In this document: in pieces, positions 1-10,451 of the stretch
How the letters are laid out: every line of letters starts with the position of its first letter
Position numbering within the stretch: position 1 is the stretch's first letter
Source: Gliomastix tumulicola
Lineage: Eukaryota > Ascomycota > Sordariomycetes > Hypocreales > Bionectriaceae
Reading direction: 5' to 3'
DNA: 64,000 nucleotides
Assembly (NCBI GenBank): GCA_001599755.1
Contig: BCHX01000001.1
Location: 6,944,001 to 7,008,000 of the forward strand
Position numbers and translations under genes: made by a program
The notes under the pieces: generated by a model
Databases searched by the model: none
What the model saw: the letters and a program-made list of their open reading frames with translations, nothing else
What the model was told of the DNA's origin: nothing

Positions 1-477
1 TGCGGTAGTGCTGTTATTATTCCACAGTGTGGGAGCAGATTCAACGCACAGGGTGGCAAGGGGACTTCCACCATCCTATCAACTGCCCCAGGAGTTGATA
101 CACCTTGTACGCCCCGCCCCGCTCAAGGAAAGGAACGACGTTCCCAGTACAATACCAGAGATTGCCCAGCGCCGAAACAAAACCGGTTTGGTTAAGTTGT
201 TGAAGCGATAAAGGTGAGGAGGATCTGTAGGCTGCTGGATCCTTGCCCAACCTCGGCACGAATAGCTCCCTAAACCGTGTCGAGGGGTGGCCGAAGGAGA
301 AGCCACAGGGGGTGGATTGTGTCGGGATACAGAATCGTGCAACAGGATCGCACGCTTTTGACAGACTGTGCTTAGGGCTGTTACAGGAAGCAAAGTCTTA
401 AGTGTATAGCATAGGGCGCAACATTGGTAGGCTTGTAGGCAAGCAAGGGAAAGGAAACGAAATCAAATCATGAGGCT
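1..477. other. Non-coding left edge
   Basis: This stretch lies downstream of the 3' end of the IDO-like gene. Short open frames exist on both strands, but none has a recognisable domain, a convincing start or a splice pattern. I see no gene here. Confidence 0.5.
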
Positions 478-2075
478 TCATATAGTTTGTGCCAATCTCC
501 CCACCATAAACTCGTCCAAAAACTCAATGCTCGTCTCGATATCCGACTTCAGCAAAGACTTCCCTGCCGTCATGGGCAATCTCTCAGGCGCAGGCTGGGA
601 TAGATAGGTCCTGGCCCGCGATCTATGGGCCGAACGGAATACCTAAGTCCCTAGGTCAGAACATTTACTAACCAGAGATAGAACGGGAGCATCAGGGTTG
701 ACTCACCCTAAGACGCTTCACGATGGCATCAAATTCCCTCGCTATTATAGCATCCTCACTGTCCTTCTCCACGTCCAGCTTCGCACGAAACGAGTGCTTC
801 TCCAAGACTCGAGTCAACTCTCTTTGCTTCGCGGGCACGTTGCGAAACTTGGTCTCCTCAGGCAGATACGCTTCGAGACCGAGGAACGCATCCAAAGCCT
901 GGAACAGCAGCACCTGGTTCCCGCTCAGCCCGTCAAACATGACGAATTTGCCCGCCGCCTCGTCATGGAAGCCGGCGCCCCAGGCGAAGAAGCCCTGCAC
1001 GTGTGAGAGCCATACCGAGTGTGCGATGACGGGATCGTGTACTCGATCATAGTAGCTACCAAGTAGGGGACGAAGTTGGTTGGTGATGCGGGACATGTGA
1101 GTGGCACATGTGGCCTTGTCTCCTAAAGTGAAGGTGATGACTGCGCGGATCATGTTGTAGTAGACTGGAAGTGCCTAGGTAGTGTTAAAACGGGTGTGTT
1201 TCTGAGGCACGTAATTTACTAACCGTGGTTTCGATCTCGTAGAAGACGCGGGAGAAAGCCTCCTCTGAAGACATAATCTTCTCAGAAAGCCCAACGTTGA
1301 TCCTGTAGACATATTTTCCGTCCCCATCAAAGTTGAGGATAAGGCTACTCGTGTTGTTTCCGGCTTCTGAACAGCAGCCAAAGTGTTTTTGGAGAGTATC
1401 CCATGTCTCAACGAGTACAGGTGGCAGGGCAACCATAGTCTCGAGTTGAGCGACTCTCACAACGGGGATTGCTGCCCATCTAAACACCTGTCAGCTAACG
1501 CAGCCTTATGCGGTTTTCGTCACGCACCTATAAGCGTGTCTACATGCTGCAACACAGCAGTACAACGCATTACACACGTCCCTCGAGATGGCGTCGCACT
1601 GTTCATCTGCGATGTTCTTCAGCACATCTCTCACTTGCACACGGTCAACCCTCTCTTGGAGCAGTCCCCGAAACTTGTCACGGAAGCGCAGGATTCGGGC
1701 GATATTGACGCTGTCGTCCAGTGATACCTCAGCCGTCGCCAAGTCAGTTGCCATCTCGAAGTAGATTTCCTGAAACGGGCGCAGTGCTGCTGGCCACGCG
1801 TGAGGGGAGTGGTTCGCCTTTGGAGGCCATGAACCAGCGCCGTCGGTGTGTATGAGGTCGGCCATGGTGGCAGCTATCTCGTTCTTGTCGGCCATATTAT
1901 TAATCTCGTTAATGAACTGAATCTTTGTCTTCGTGATCGATTCTGCATCGCTTTTGTAATTCTCAGTCACACCAAGTGCCCTGAGCAGTGCTAAGCGCTG
2001 AATGGGCCATCGTGAGGCCACGAAGAAGCCCAGCACACAGAGAAGAGAGAGAAAAATTATCCTAAAATCTAGCAT
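478..2075 (-). CDS. Indoleamine 2,3-dioxygenase-like heme protein, membrane-anchored
   Basis: Four exons on the minus strand: 2075-1528, 1479-1224, 1174-707 and 642-478, giving 478 aa. The three introns are 48, 49 and 64 nt, with donors GTGCGT, GTTAGT and GTGAGT. The IDO family oxidatively opens the indole ring of tryptophan to N-formylkynurenine. Family landmarks seen in order are LPPVL (exon 2), an FDGDG segment, LLFQALDAFLGLE after an SGNQ motif (exon 3), and a C-terminal FRSAHRSRARTYL in exon 4, where His430 sits at the expected proximal heme-ligand position. The first 20 residues form a hydrophobic segment followed by SRW, a likely membrane or ER anchor that is not usual for IDO. By manual alignment the substrate-carboxylate Arg of classical IDO (human Arg231) is Gln here, so tryptophan may not be the substrate. 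Family assignment is fairly secure; activity is uncertain. Confidence 0.72.
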
Positions 2076-2207
2076 TTTGAGGAGGCTTAGATAAAGCTGT
2101 TAATAGAATGAGCTGTTTAGCTACTGTGCTCTTTTAACGAGATTGCCGCAACTATTTATCCCCGCCAGGAACCTACCATGTCCCAAATGATCGATGTGAT
2201 CTCTTCT

Positions 2208-2224
2208 CCCCCCCCCCCCCCCCC
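2208..2224. repeat. Poly-C homopolymer, 17 nt
   Basis: An uninterrupted run of 17 C residues in non-coding DNA. Run length is prone to sequencing error. Confidence 0.9.
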
Positions 2225-2962
2225 TCAAAAGTGAGTCAATCATTAAACCAACCCTGCCACAGACGCGGTCCTTTCTTAAAACCCGAGTATGAATATTGTA
2301 AAGTGCCATTTTCAAGTCATTATTGAGCCTTTCACCTTTGGTCAAGCCAATCTCACCCATATCTCTTTCAGCCAACGTTGGCAGCCAAACCACCATAATA
2401 CCATAACCATCACCGCCAAACCCGGATACACGGGCCATGAACTCTCGCTTCTCGGGCCCCCCTGTCTCCCCGAGGCTTCCTCCTGATCCTGACAAATCTC
2501 AATCACGCTGAGGGAAATGTTGCACAGCCCCTGTTCTTCCTGGGGTCGGTCGTAACACAGGGGATCCCGAGAACCGGAATCGAATGGTAGAATTCCCCGT
2601 CTAATCCACCGTTTTTTGTCCGTTCGATATTCAGTACTTTTCCCATATTATACCCGCCAGACTAGACTTACCGCGCGGTTGACTGTAGAGAGTTAGACAC
2701 GACTAGCAGCGTCAGGTGGCTGTGTAGTCCCCCAGGCCGCAATTCCCGATGACCTCGGTAGGAATGCTTCTCTTAATTGTCTGCAAAAGTCGGGTTTGGC
2801 TTGTGATAGATAATGTTGGCTGGTGTGGCCAGCCACCCTCGTTGATACTCCGTCAACTTGTTGGGAGGTAATCAGGTGGCAAGACACAATAGCATCTATA
2901 AGCGTTGTAACTCTACTAGTAGTTGTCAGCATAGGTCGCCTCCGGTGACGACAGGTAGTCGA

Positions 2963-3045
2963 ATAAATAACTGAGTCATGATACCATACATTTTGCGTGT
3001 GCATGTGGCCCAAGTTTTCCGTCACCCTCATGACCCCCAATCCCC
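2963..3045 (+). repeat. Degenerate dispersed element, copy 1
   Basis: Roughly 80 nt that align by eye with 57503-57585. Shared blocks include CCATACA, a GTGTG tract, a TGG..CAAGTTTT block and a CCAAT near the right end. Several differences are C/T or G/A transitions. It lies about 130 bp upstream of the ALB1 start. It could be a relic of a small transposable element or a shared regulatory segment. Confidence 0.45.
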
Positions 3046-3170
3046 ACACAACACGTTATCTTATCAGAAAATCATCAAGATTCGCAAAAAGATTCCCACC
3101 CCACCACCAACATCCCTCCAACAACCCAAACCAACCCATACCCTTCCTCTTGATCTCACAACTACTCAAG

Positions 3171-3745
3171 ATGGCCAAGAAAAGAGGTACTAACCCCCTC
3201 CAATCTCACTCTCCTCAAACAAGACACCGCCGAAGGCTAAACGAACCGCTCCAGAACTCTCAAAGCACTCCCGTGCCGCCCGCCGCGCAACGTCCCCCTC
3301 CATCAACGTCGACAAGTCAGTCAAGGAGCTCAAGCCCGCCCGCGACCCGATCCTGCGGCCCTCCGTCCTCGCGGCCCGCGAGTCGTCCGGCGTGTCCAAG
3401 AAGAAGAGCACGGGGCGCAAGATGTCCGCCCGGGCGAGGCGGCGGCACGAGCGCGGGATGCAGATGGCCGAGGCCGTGCTGGAGCGGACGAGCGTCAAGC
3501 TCGAGAAGAGCAAAGGGAGGGGGCGGGCCGTGCAGGATCGGGCCAAGGCGTGGGATCTGATCAACAAGAAGGCGGCGGAGGAGGAGCAGAGAGAAAAGGA
3601 GGAGGGGGGGAAGGAGGGGTGGGAGTCGGAGGACGAAGAGATGGATGCGCCGGAGACGAAAGGTGCTGAGGCCAGCAACAAGCCAGATGATGACCAATTG
3701 GCCGGGGCAGACTATATCCCCATCGACGAGGACGATGTGTCCTAG
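3171..3745 (+). CDS. ALB1: Ribosome biogenesis protein Alb1
   Basis: Two exons, 3171-3186 (16 nt, MAKKR plus one base) and 3255-3745, joined across a 68-nt intron (acceptor CTCCAG), giving 168 aa. In yeast Alb1 works with Arx1 on the pre-60S particle during nuclear export and cytoplasmic recycling of assembly factors. Recognisable family blocks are SRAARRATSPSINVDKS, LRPSVLAARESSGVSKK, ARRRHERGMQMAEAVLERT and RAKAWDLIN. The C-terminus is acidic and ends in IPIDEDDVS. An earlier AG at 3222-3223 would shift the frame, so the acceptor at 3254 is preferred because it alone keeps the reading phase. The very short first exon is typical for a gene that is easily mis-annotated. Confidence 0.85.
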
Positions 3746-4015
3746 ACGAGACCACTTCTCACGACACTTTACGACAAGGACTGGCGTTCAGGAGCTGGGC
3801 ACTTTATTTGACAACAGATCCAGAAGATATCAGGGCATGCTTCGATATATAGACACAGGCTAGAAACAGAGCCTGTTGAGACAAAAATGGCACCACCACT
3901 TTCAAGTGACCCAAATCCAAGTAGTTGCACATAAAAATACACGTCCCAGTTGTACACAGCACGCCTGCTCGCCAAACAACATGCTCCAAATGTCCAGGCC
4001 CGTCACGGCCATCCA

Positions 4016-4861
4016 TCACTTCTTCTCAATATACATCCGATACGTCCCCCCAATATCCCCCTCGGCACCCTTCGACTCCTTCCCACCCGCCCCCTCAATC
4101 CCCTCCCGCACCTTGGCCACCAGCGCCGCCGCATCCTTCCCCAGCACCTCCTTGCCCCTCTTCTTCTTCCCGAACACGACCCGCACCTTCATCCCCTTCT
4201 CCAGGAAGCCCAGGATCTGCCGCATCTTGGTGTCCACGTCGCCGCCGCTGATGCCCCAGCTCAGCTCCATCTCCTTCGTCTTGGGCGCGACCCCCCCGGC
4301 AGCGGCGTTGGTCTTCTGCTTCGTCTTCTTGTCGCGCTCCTTCTCGTATTCTTCCTTCTTGTTGACGATCTTGCAGACGGCGAAGGACTCGGGCGTGCCG
4401 TCCTTGGCCGGGGTGTAAGGGGTTGTCATGCGTAGTGACTCCTCGGGAAGCAGCTTCGAGAGCACGAACATTGTGGATAGCGGACCCTCGACGGACCCCT
4501 TCTCCATGACCATGATCCGCGGGTCCTTGATCTCGAGATCCCGTGGCAGTCGGTCCCGTCCAGACCGCGCAATGGCCTCCTTGGTCGTGTACCGCGGGTC
4601 GAAGCCCAGATCTTCCCTGTCGTCGAGCGCCGAGGGATCAACAGGGGCCCTCGGCGGCCGCGGTTTCCTCTTCAAGCATCGCCGCGGCGAGTAGCTGAAG
4701 CACCGGACGGAGGCGGCGAGCGCGTAAGGGGCGTGAGCGTGAGGGTGTGATCGGAGGAGGAACTGTCGCGCGAGCTCGGGGCGGTCGAGCGGGGAGACGA
4801 AGACCCTGTAGAGGGCGAGGCGGGTGGTGAGGAGGCATTGCCGCCCGCTCATTGTGGGCAA
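4016..4861 (-). CDS. Mitochondrial translation initiation factor IF-3
   Basis: Single exon, 281 aa. Mitochondrial IF-3 binds the small ribosomal subunit, keeps the subunits apart and proofreads initiator-tRNA pairing. The N-terminus is basic and Ser/Thr-rich without acids (LLTTRLALYRVF), as in a matrix-targeting presequence. The middle holds the IF3-N-like start (RDLEIKDPRIMVMEKGS), and the C-terminal half has the IF3-C signature KTKEMELSWGIS followed by KMRQILGFLEKGMKVRV. A second in-frame ATG lies at 4852, only three codons inside. The gene is head-to-head with IMP1 over 345 bp, so the two probably share a promoter region. Confidence 0.88.
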   Translation of the reverse strand: MPTMSGRQCLLTTRLALYRVFVSPLDRPELARQFLLRSHPHAHAPYALAASVRCFSYSPRRCLKRKPRPPRAPVDPSALDDREDLGFDPRYTTKEAIARSGRDRLPRDLEIKDPRIMVMEKGSVEGPLSTMFVLSKLLPEESLRMTTPYTPAKDGTPESFAVCKIVNKKEEYEKERDKKTKQKTNAAAGGVAPKTKEMELSWGISGGDVDTKMRQILGFLEKGMKVRVVFGKKKRGKEVLGKDAAALVAKVREGIEGAGGKESKGAEGDIGGTYRMYIEKK

Positions 4862-5206
4862 TTGGTCTGTCGAGCGCAGAAACTCGAGGGGGCAGAGCTG
4901 TTGGAGCTGTTGGAGCTGTTGGAAGTTGGAGGAGATGCGTTTGGAAGGACGTCACGCTGCTGCCAAATTTGGGGTGTCTGTGGGATCCACTTTCGAACCC
5001 ACTCAAGCTCGGCCTTTCTCAGCTTCATCATCAAGCATCACCATCAGACGACCTCACCCAGCTCATCTTCGTCGCCCCGAAGCTCATCACGACTTCAGGC
5101 CAATCATGCCATTCTCCTCATAGCCAGCCATGCTCAGCCGCCTAACCTCCGGCACTCTCACCCAGTCCACCCTCAACTAAACGCCACCATCAGCACCACC
5201 ACCATC
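4862..5206. promoter_or_regulatory. Shared divergent promoter region IF-3/IMP1
   Basis: A 345-bp interval between two genes read outward. Near 4900-4930 a 9-nt unit (GAGCTGTTG) is repeated three times in tandem. I cannot identify individual factor sites with confidence. Confidence 0.45.
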
Positions 5207-5781
5207 ATGGTCCTCTCCCACTTCCTCTCCCACCCCGTCCGCCTCACCCTCTCGACCCTCAAATGCCTCTGCTTCTTCCACCTCATCCAGTCCCACGGCC
5301 TCCAGCTCTCAGCCACCGTCGGCCCGTCCATGGTGCCCACCTTCTCCGTCGACGGCGACTGGATCGCAGCCGACATGACGCACGCCCGGAACCGCAAGGG
5401 CGCCCTGCGCACCGGCGACCTCGTCCTCTACCGCATCCCGCTCGACGACGGCAACGGCATCAAGCGGCTCGTCGGGATGCCGGGCGACTACGTGAGCGTG
5501 GGGACACCCGGGGAGAGGGGCGCTGAGAGGATGATACAGGTAAGATGAGACTCCCTCAGCACGTTGATCCCTCACTCACTCACTCACTCATGCTGATTGC
5601 CTGTCAGATCCCGAAAGGCCATTGCTGGATCGTGGGGGACAACCTCGGCGTGTCTCGTGACTCTAGACACTTCGGCCCCCTGCCCATCGCGCTGATCCAG
5701 GGCAAGGTCATTGCCAAAGTCCTGCCATGGGCTGAACGCGGATGGATACAGAACACACTTCACGCAATAGACGACTCATAA
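5207..5781 (+). CDS. IMP1: Mitochondrial inner membrane protease subunit 1
   Basis: Two exons, 5207-5539 and 5608-5781, with a 68-nt intron (GTAAGA donor, CAG acceptor), giving 168 aa. Imp1 is a serine/lysine protease of the S26 signal peptidase family that removes sorting signals from proteins facing the intermembrane space. The catalytic Ser is Ser41 in GPSMVPT and the general base is Lys86 in GIKRLVGMPGD. The second exon carries the conserved GHCWIVGDN and DSRHFGPLP motifs. A hydrophobic stretch before the Ser (LKCLCFFHLIQ) is the single membrane anchor. The DSR-x-(F/Y) segment and length fit IMP1 better than IMP2. The ATG at 5207 gives a protein of usual length; an open frame upstream of it lacks homology. 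Confidence 0.88.
5571..5590 (+). repeat. CACT tandem repeat in IMP1 intron
   Basis: A short run of (CACT/ACTC)n inside the single IMP1 intron, just before the branch region. Confidence 0.6.
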
Positions 5782-6318
5782 TTCTCCCACATTCACTCAT
5801 GTACTACTAGATCAAAGCCTCTGGAAGGTCATGTATTAGGAACGTAGTAGCTGTGTAGGTAAACAACTATAAGATACCTTAGTGGCGTAACAGCATTCAA
5901 CCTCATGCCCTCCTGCTCCCCCTTGAAGTGAAATAGGTATGAAGAACAAGCTAAACCGACAAGGCTCATCGGAGCTGAAATGCTGTGTACAAAAAGAAGA
6001 TCAGATGCAATGTACTAATCGCCCTGTTGATCTCGGGAGAGTCCAACCAGATAGGACCATAAAGGGGACCGCAGTCCCCTGCCTATACCGGGTCAATCGT
6101 GATAGGAGTGAAAGGGGGTGTAATTCTCGCATAAGCCACGCGGGCAGCTCCAGTGTCATGTCCTGGCCACCTCAAAACGCCTCAAACGCCGCTCGCACGC
6201 CATGCCTATAGCGCTCAAACAAGTGTGGAATACTGTCGGACAACACACGTGAGGGTGGTGGCAGGCACCCTCACGCTTTGGTAGGGTTAGGGAATCAGCT
6301 TCAACGCAGCACGGTTCT
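5782..6318. other. Intergenic between convergent IMP1 and VAC8
   Basis: Both neighbours end here, so this is 3' flanking sequence of each. I see no gene or clear repeat. Confidence 0.5.
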
Positions 6319-8324
6319 TCAACCCTCGATATGAGTCTTAGATCCGCTCTGGCCGAGAAGCTCCAGGCATCGCTGTGCCAGGTTGACGACCTCGCCCTCG
6401 TCCTCCTCTTCAAGCGCGAGCTCGTCGTCCACCTGCCGGCTGGCGATAGTCTGGATTTGAGCGATAATGTCGTCGGCCTTGCCAATAAGACCAATCAGGG
6501 CCTTGTCCTCCGACTCGAACAGCTGAAGCAGGGTCCAGACGGCGATATGCTGGAACGTGGCGTCGCCCGACTGCAGGAACCGGTTGAGATACCCGTGGAT
6601 ACCGTCGTTCGGCTCATCCCAATTTGATACAAAGATGGAGTAGTCGCCCACTATGAGTACTATAATTAGTCATGGCACCAGAAAGCTGATCCGCTTAAAC
6701 GTACCCTTCGAAGATAGGTTGCCCAGGGCAGCAGCGCTGTTGCCCTGGACCTCGATACTAGGAGAGTGAGTCAAGGGGATCAAGACATCACAGACTCCCA
6801 GGTTCAGTAGATGCGTCTTGAGGTCGTCGCTCAGCGCAAGGACAGCAATAGCCGCAGTCATTTCGGACTGCACAGTGATGGGGACGTCGAGGACCAGCTG
6901 CTTGCACTTTTGCACAGCCCCGGCATCCAGCACAAGCGACTTATTCCGATCAGAGCTGGCAGCTAGATTTCTCAACGTGGAGATAGCATGGCACTGGATC
7001 TCCTCGTTGTCTGTTGAGCCCAGCAAGTCCACAAGCGGCTTCAGGAAGTTGGCGTCAATGATGGGAGACTCGTTCATCGGGTGGATCGAGATATTTCGGA
7101 TGCAGGCAACGGCCGAGAGGATAAGGGGGAGATAGGACGATTGGAGGAGTCGAAGCAGAGGGCTCAAGCCGTTTGCGCGCACAATATCAAGCTGGTACTT
7201 CTCGTCGGAAGCCAAATTTCTAAGAGCCAAAGCAGCCTGGCACTGCACCTTGGGCGAAGATGAGTCCATGAGGTGGACAAGGGACTGAACGAGCTTTGGC
7301 TCAGACGAGGCCAGCTTCCGTCGGTTGGAAGCGTCGACGGCAATGTTGCTAAGGGCCGTCGTGCAGTAGTATTGAACGTCGACGTCGGGCGAAGCGAGTA
7401 GTTGGACCAGGACCGGGATAGCTCCGGCATTGACGAGCTGCTGTCGATTTTCATCTGTTTCTCGACGTCAGCCACAGCGTCTGGGGGCGATAAAGATCCA
7501 ACAACCTACCAGAATGCGTCATGTTCAGCAGAGCACCAGTGGCGTTTCTCTGCACCCGCATATCCCGGGACTTTGCAAGCCTGGTGAGCGGACCGAGGGC
7601 GCCAGACCGCGCAATCTTGGCCTTGTTCTCCTCGTGCGTAGCCAGATTCGTGATGCAGCCAACAGCGTTGCACTGCACTTCGACGTTCGGTGACAGCATT
7701 TGTCGAATCAGCGGCGTCAGTCCACCCAACTGGACAATCAGTACCTTGTTCTCAGCTACGGCTCCAGGTTAGTAACGACCGCGGACCTCCAGGATTCCTG
7801 AACTGACTATTGACAGCCAGATTGCCGAGGGCGGCGCTGGCGGCGCGTTGGACTTCGATGTCCGGGCTCTGGAGCAGGAAAAGAATCGGTTCTAGTGTAT
7901 CTCGGTCGACCTCGCGAACATCTGCCGTCTGTCAGCTCACCGCATCCCAACACACGGCTGCCACCACGGCGTACCTCGCTCGGTTATTTCGGCAAACGTC
8001 AAACTTGCGCTGCGCTGGAGATCGATATTCTCCGAGAATACAAGCGTGCTGAGGGCTCGAAGGGGCTCGCCGGAGAAGAAGTCGGTCTCGCCTCGCTAGT
8101 AAACAAGTTAGTAGAGGTCGGCGGAAAGCGCGGAGCAAGGCGGACAGACGTTTTCGAGATACTGTAGCAGGTCTGCAACCGCCTCTCTCTCGCTATCGGC
8201 AAGAACAGGCTCGTAGAGGCCATCGCGGGAGCGGCCTGGAATACTAGTCAGCAACGTTCGAGTCCACCAGCTTGGGCTGGAATGAAGACGTACCTCCGCA
8301 GCATGTTGAATTGCAGATACCCAT
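6319..8324 (-). CDS. VAC8: Vacuolar armadillo-repeat protein Vac8
   Basis: Seven exons on the minus strand: 8324-8294, 8235-8150, 8095-7975, 7921-7808, 7755-7510, 7454-6705 and 6650-6319, giving 559 aa. All six introns keep phase. Vac8 sits on the vacuole membrane and acts in vacuole inheritance, nucleus-vacuole contacts, vacuole fusion and selective autophagy. The 31-nt first exon encodes MGICNSTCCG: Gly2 is the N-myristoylation site and Cys4, Cys8 and Cys9 are palmitoylation candidates. Armadillo repeats run from about residue 60 to 510, with typical motifs such as VQRAASAALGNLAVN, VQCNAVGCITNLATH, VQCQAALALRNLASD and VQGNSAAALGNLSSK. The C-terminus is acidic (LALEEEDEGEV). Missing the small first exon would remove the lipid anchor. 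The gene is divergent from SNF4 over 2.1 kb. Confidence 0.93.
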
Positions 8325-10451
8325 CTCGGGGGAGAGAGGCTCGCGGCCTCTGTATGCGGCGAGTCCGGTCGGTCGTGGCGGCGTGCGATCTCGAGTTGGA
8401 TGTGCCGCGAAAAGTTGGTATCGTCGGGATTGGGGCTCGTGCCCGAGAGCAGCGTCAGCTCAAGACTCGAGATTGACTGCGGTGCGGAGGCGGGACAGAG
8501 CAACAGGAGGAAAGCATTAACGGCCAGACGGTCAACAAAAAGGAGCCAGATAGAAAATCCCCGGCAACCGATGAGCGTGGGCTCTGTCCGGCGATGCAGC
8601 CAACGGTGCAGAAGCGGCGGGATGATGGGNGGNGATGGAGGCAAAAGGGAGCAATCCACACCTCGAGGGAAGCTGGAGGTTTGTGATGGATTCTGGTTGG
8701 GCAGAGCTCCTGCCGTCGTTTAGGTCTAGCGGGCTGCTGGCGCCTCCACCGACTGCCTGGTGGGAGCTGCAGCCACTAAAATCGACAGCAGCGCCTGCAG
8801 TGCGCCTGCCACGGGCGCTGGGAGTGCTAGCAACGGCCTTGTTCGAGGTGGATCCAGGGAGGTGCCATGCTGGGAGTGGGTCGGTTCTAGGATACAGGGG
8901 CATACACACGGCCTATGATTGGCTAGCGACCATGCACGAGGCTCCTACCAGGTACAAGTGGGAGCAGCTCGCAACTGCTGTTAGGCACCTCCACTGTCGT
9001 TGCCCTGGAAAACTACCAGGAAGCAGGGATGGGACGGGCTTGGGAGTTGGGACTTGAGGGCGCTGGTTCTGTGACGTCTCGTATTGCATGAGGACGGGAC
9101 TCGAGGCGGGTCGAGGATGCCGCCAGCACCGCAGGGCGTCTCAGGCGGCCAGATTTCGGATCGCGCGTCACACGGTTCATGCATCTCAGGCAGAGAGAGA
9201 TCCCTACCCTGGAGGTCTCGGAGTGAAAGCATGTGATGCTTGTTGCCTCCCCCATTTACGCGTATGAGATCACCAGGCTGCCGTCATATCGAAGCATCTT
9301 GCTCGTATTAAGATAGCCGCACTTGATCGATGCGACGTTGGTGATTTACCCGGCCGTATGCGGTCCATTGCTAATGCTACCTGTGCAGCTGCAGACGACG
9401 AGATATTGTCAGAGATAAGAGCATGCCAACCGCCAATCAACGTCGATGTGTCTTACACAACACAGTAATTTCTGGAACGTTGGACCCTGTTTCTAGTCTC
9501 GCTATGGCCGTCATTCTAGGTCCTCAGTGTTTCTCTTCCCGTCCTGCTGTATACCACTCCCCATTTGCGTCATTTCGTATTGGTCCCCCTTCGATATTAG
9601 GCCAGGCAGACATAAAAAGCATACCGCTTTATGTCACCCCTCGAAGAGACACCTTGCATTGATCACCTCGAACTATCACGGCTATCAAATCTGCAAGTCG
9701 CTGGAAAAGGAAAGAGATTTCATCATCTCACCCTCAAGCCACAAACAGGCGCACGGCTGTCGCGTGGACCGCGCTGCCCTCCCACAGACCAAACCTCATC
9801 CCTCCTCCCGGGATCCTTATCTCGACTGATAAGCCAGTGGTCCCCTGGATAGCTTCTCATAGTACATAGTGCCACACACCTAAACGAGGGTGAAGCGCCA
9901 TCTTGGCTCGACGAGATGATGCGAGGGCGAGATACGGCGCATGCAGCTGTTGGTTTGGACGACGGCAGACGCAGATGTACCCTCTAACGCTCCCCATCTC
10001 GCATCCCGTAGCTCTGCTCCCCCTTCGCCGCCGTAAATGCCGCCTGGCTTCATGTATACCTCCATCTGTTAGTCCCCAGTTGCACGGAACAAGCAAGCAG
10101 GAGCCCGGACCTTTTCTCCGGTATTGGGTAACCTTGGTGATCGCCTGCAGTTTACCTATCTTGTCTCTTCTCTTCTCTTCTCTCTTCTCCGATGCAACGT
10201 CTTGATTAAAATGCGCGCTTAAACAATCACCAACCCAGCATCGTGCACTGGACGGCCTCGCATTTCGCATCACCCTCTGCCCTCGGCCCTTATCGAGATT
10301 GACGCAAGTACCGAAGCCGTTGCGTTCCATTGCCCCCCCGAACGGTTACACTAGAACATCCCCTCCCCTGGTGCTACTGCACGGGATTGTTTTGCGGTCG
10401 AAACGGGACACGGCGCAGTGAGCGTTCTAGACGCTGGAATTGGGCACTGGA
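8325..10451. other. Intergenic, VAC8/SNF4 divergent region
   Basis: About 2.1 kb containing the 5' flanks of VAC8 (minus) and SNF4 (plus). Two undetermined bases (N) occur at 8630 and 8633. Open frames here show no family similarity. A CT-rich tract near 10160-10190 lies upstream of SNF4. Confidence 0.5.
8630..8633. other. Undetermined bases (N)
   Basis: The sequence reads N at 8630 and 8633 with two G between them. These are the only ambiguous bases in the window and mark a spot of low assembly quality. Confidence 0.95.

Larger units (their letters stand above)
2076..3170. other. Intergenic, divergent promoter region IDO-like/ALB1
   Basis: About 1.1 kb between the IDO-like gene and ALB1, which are transcribed away from each other. 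It contains a 17-nt run of C (2208-2224) and, at about 2963-3045, one copy of a degenerate element that reappears near 57.5 kb. No coding region is convincing. Confidence 0.5.
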
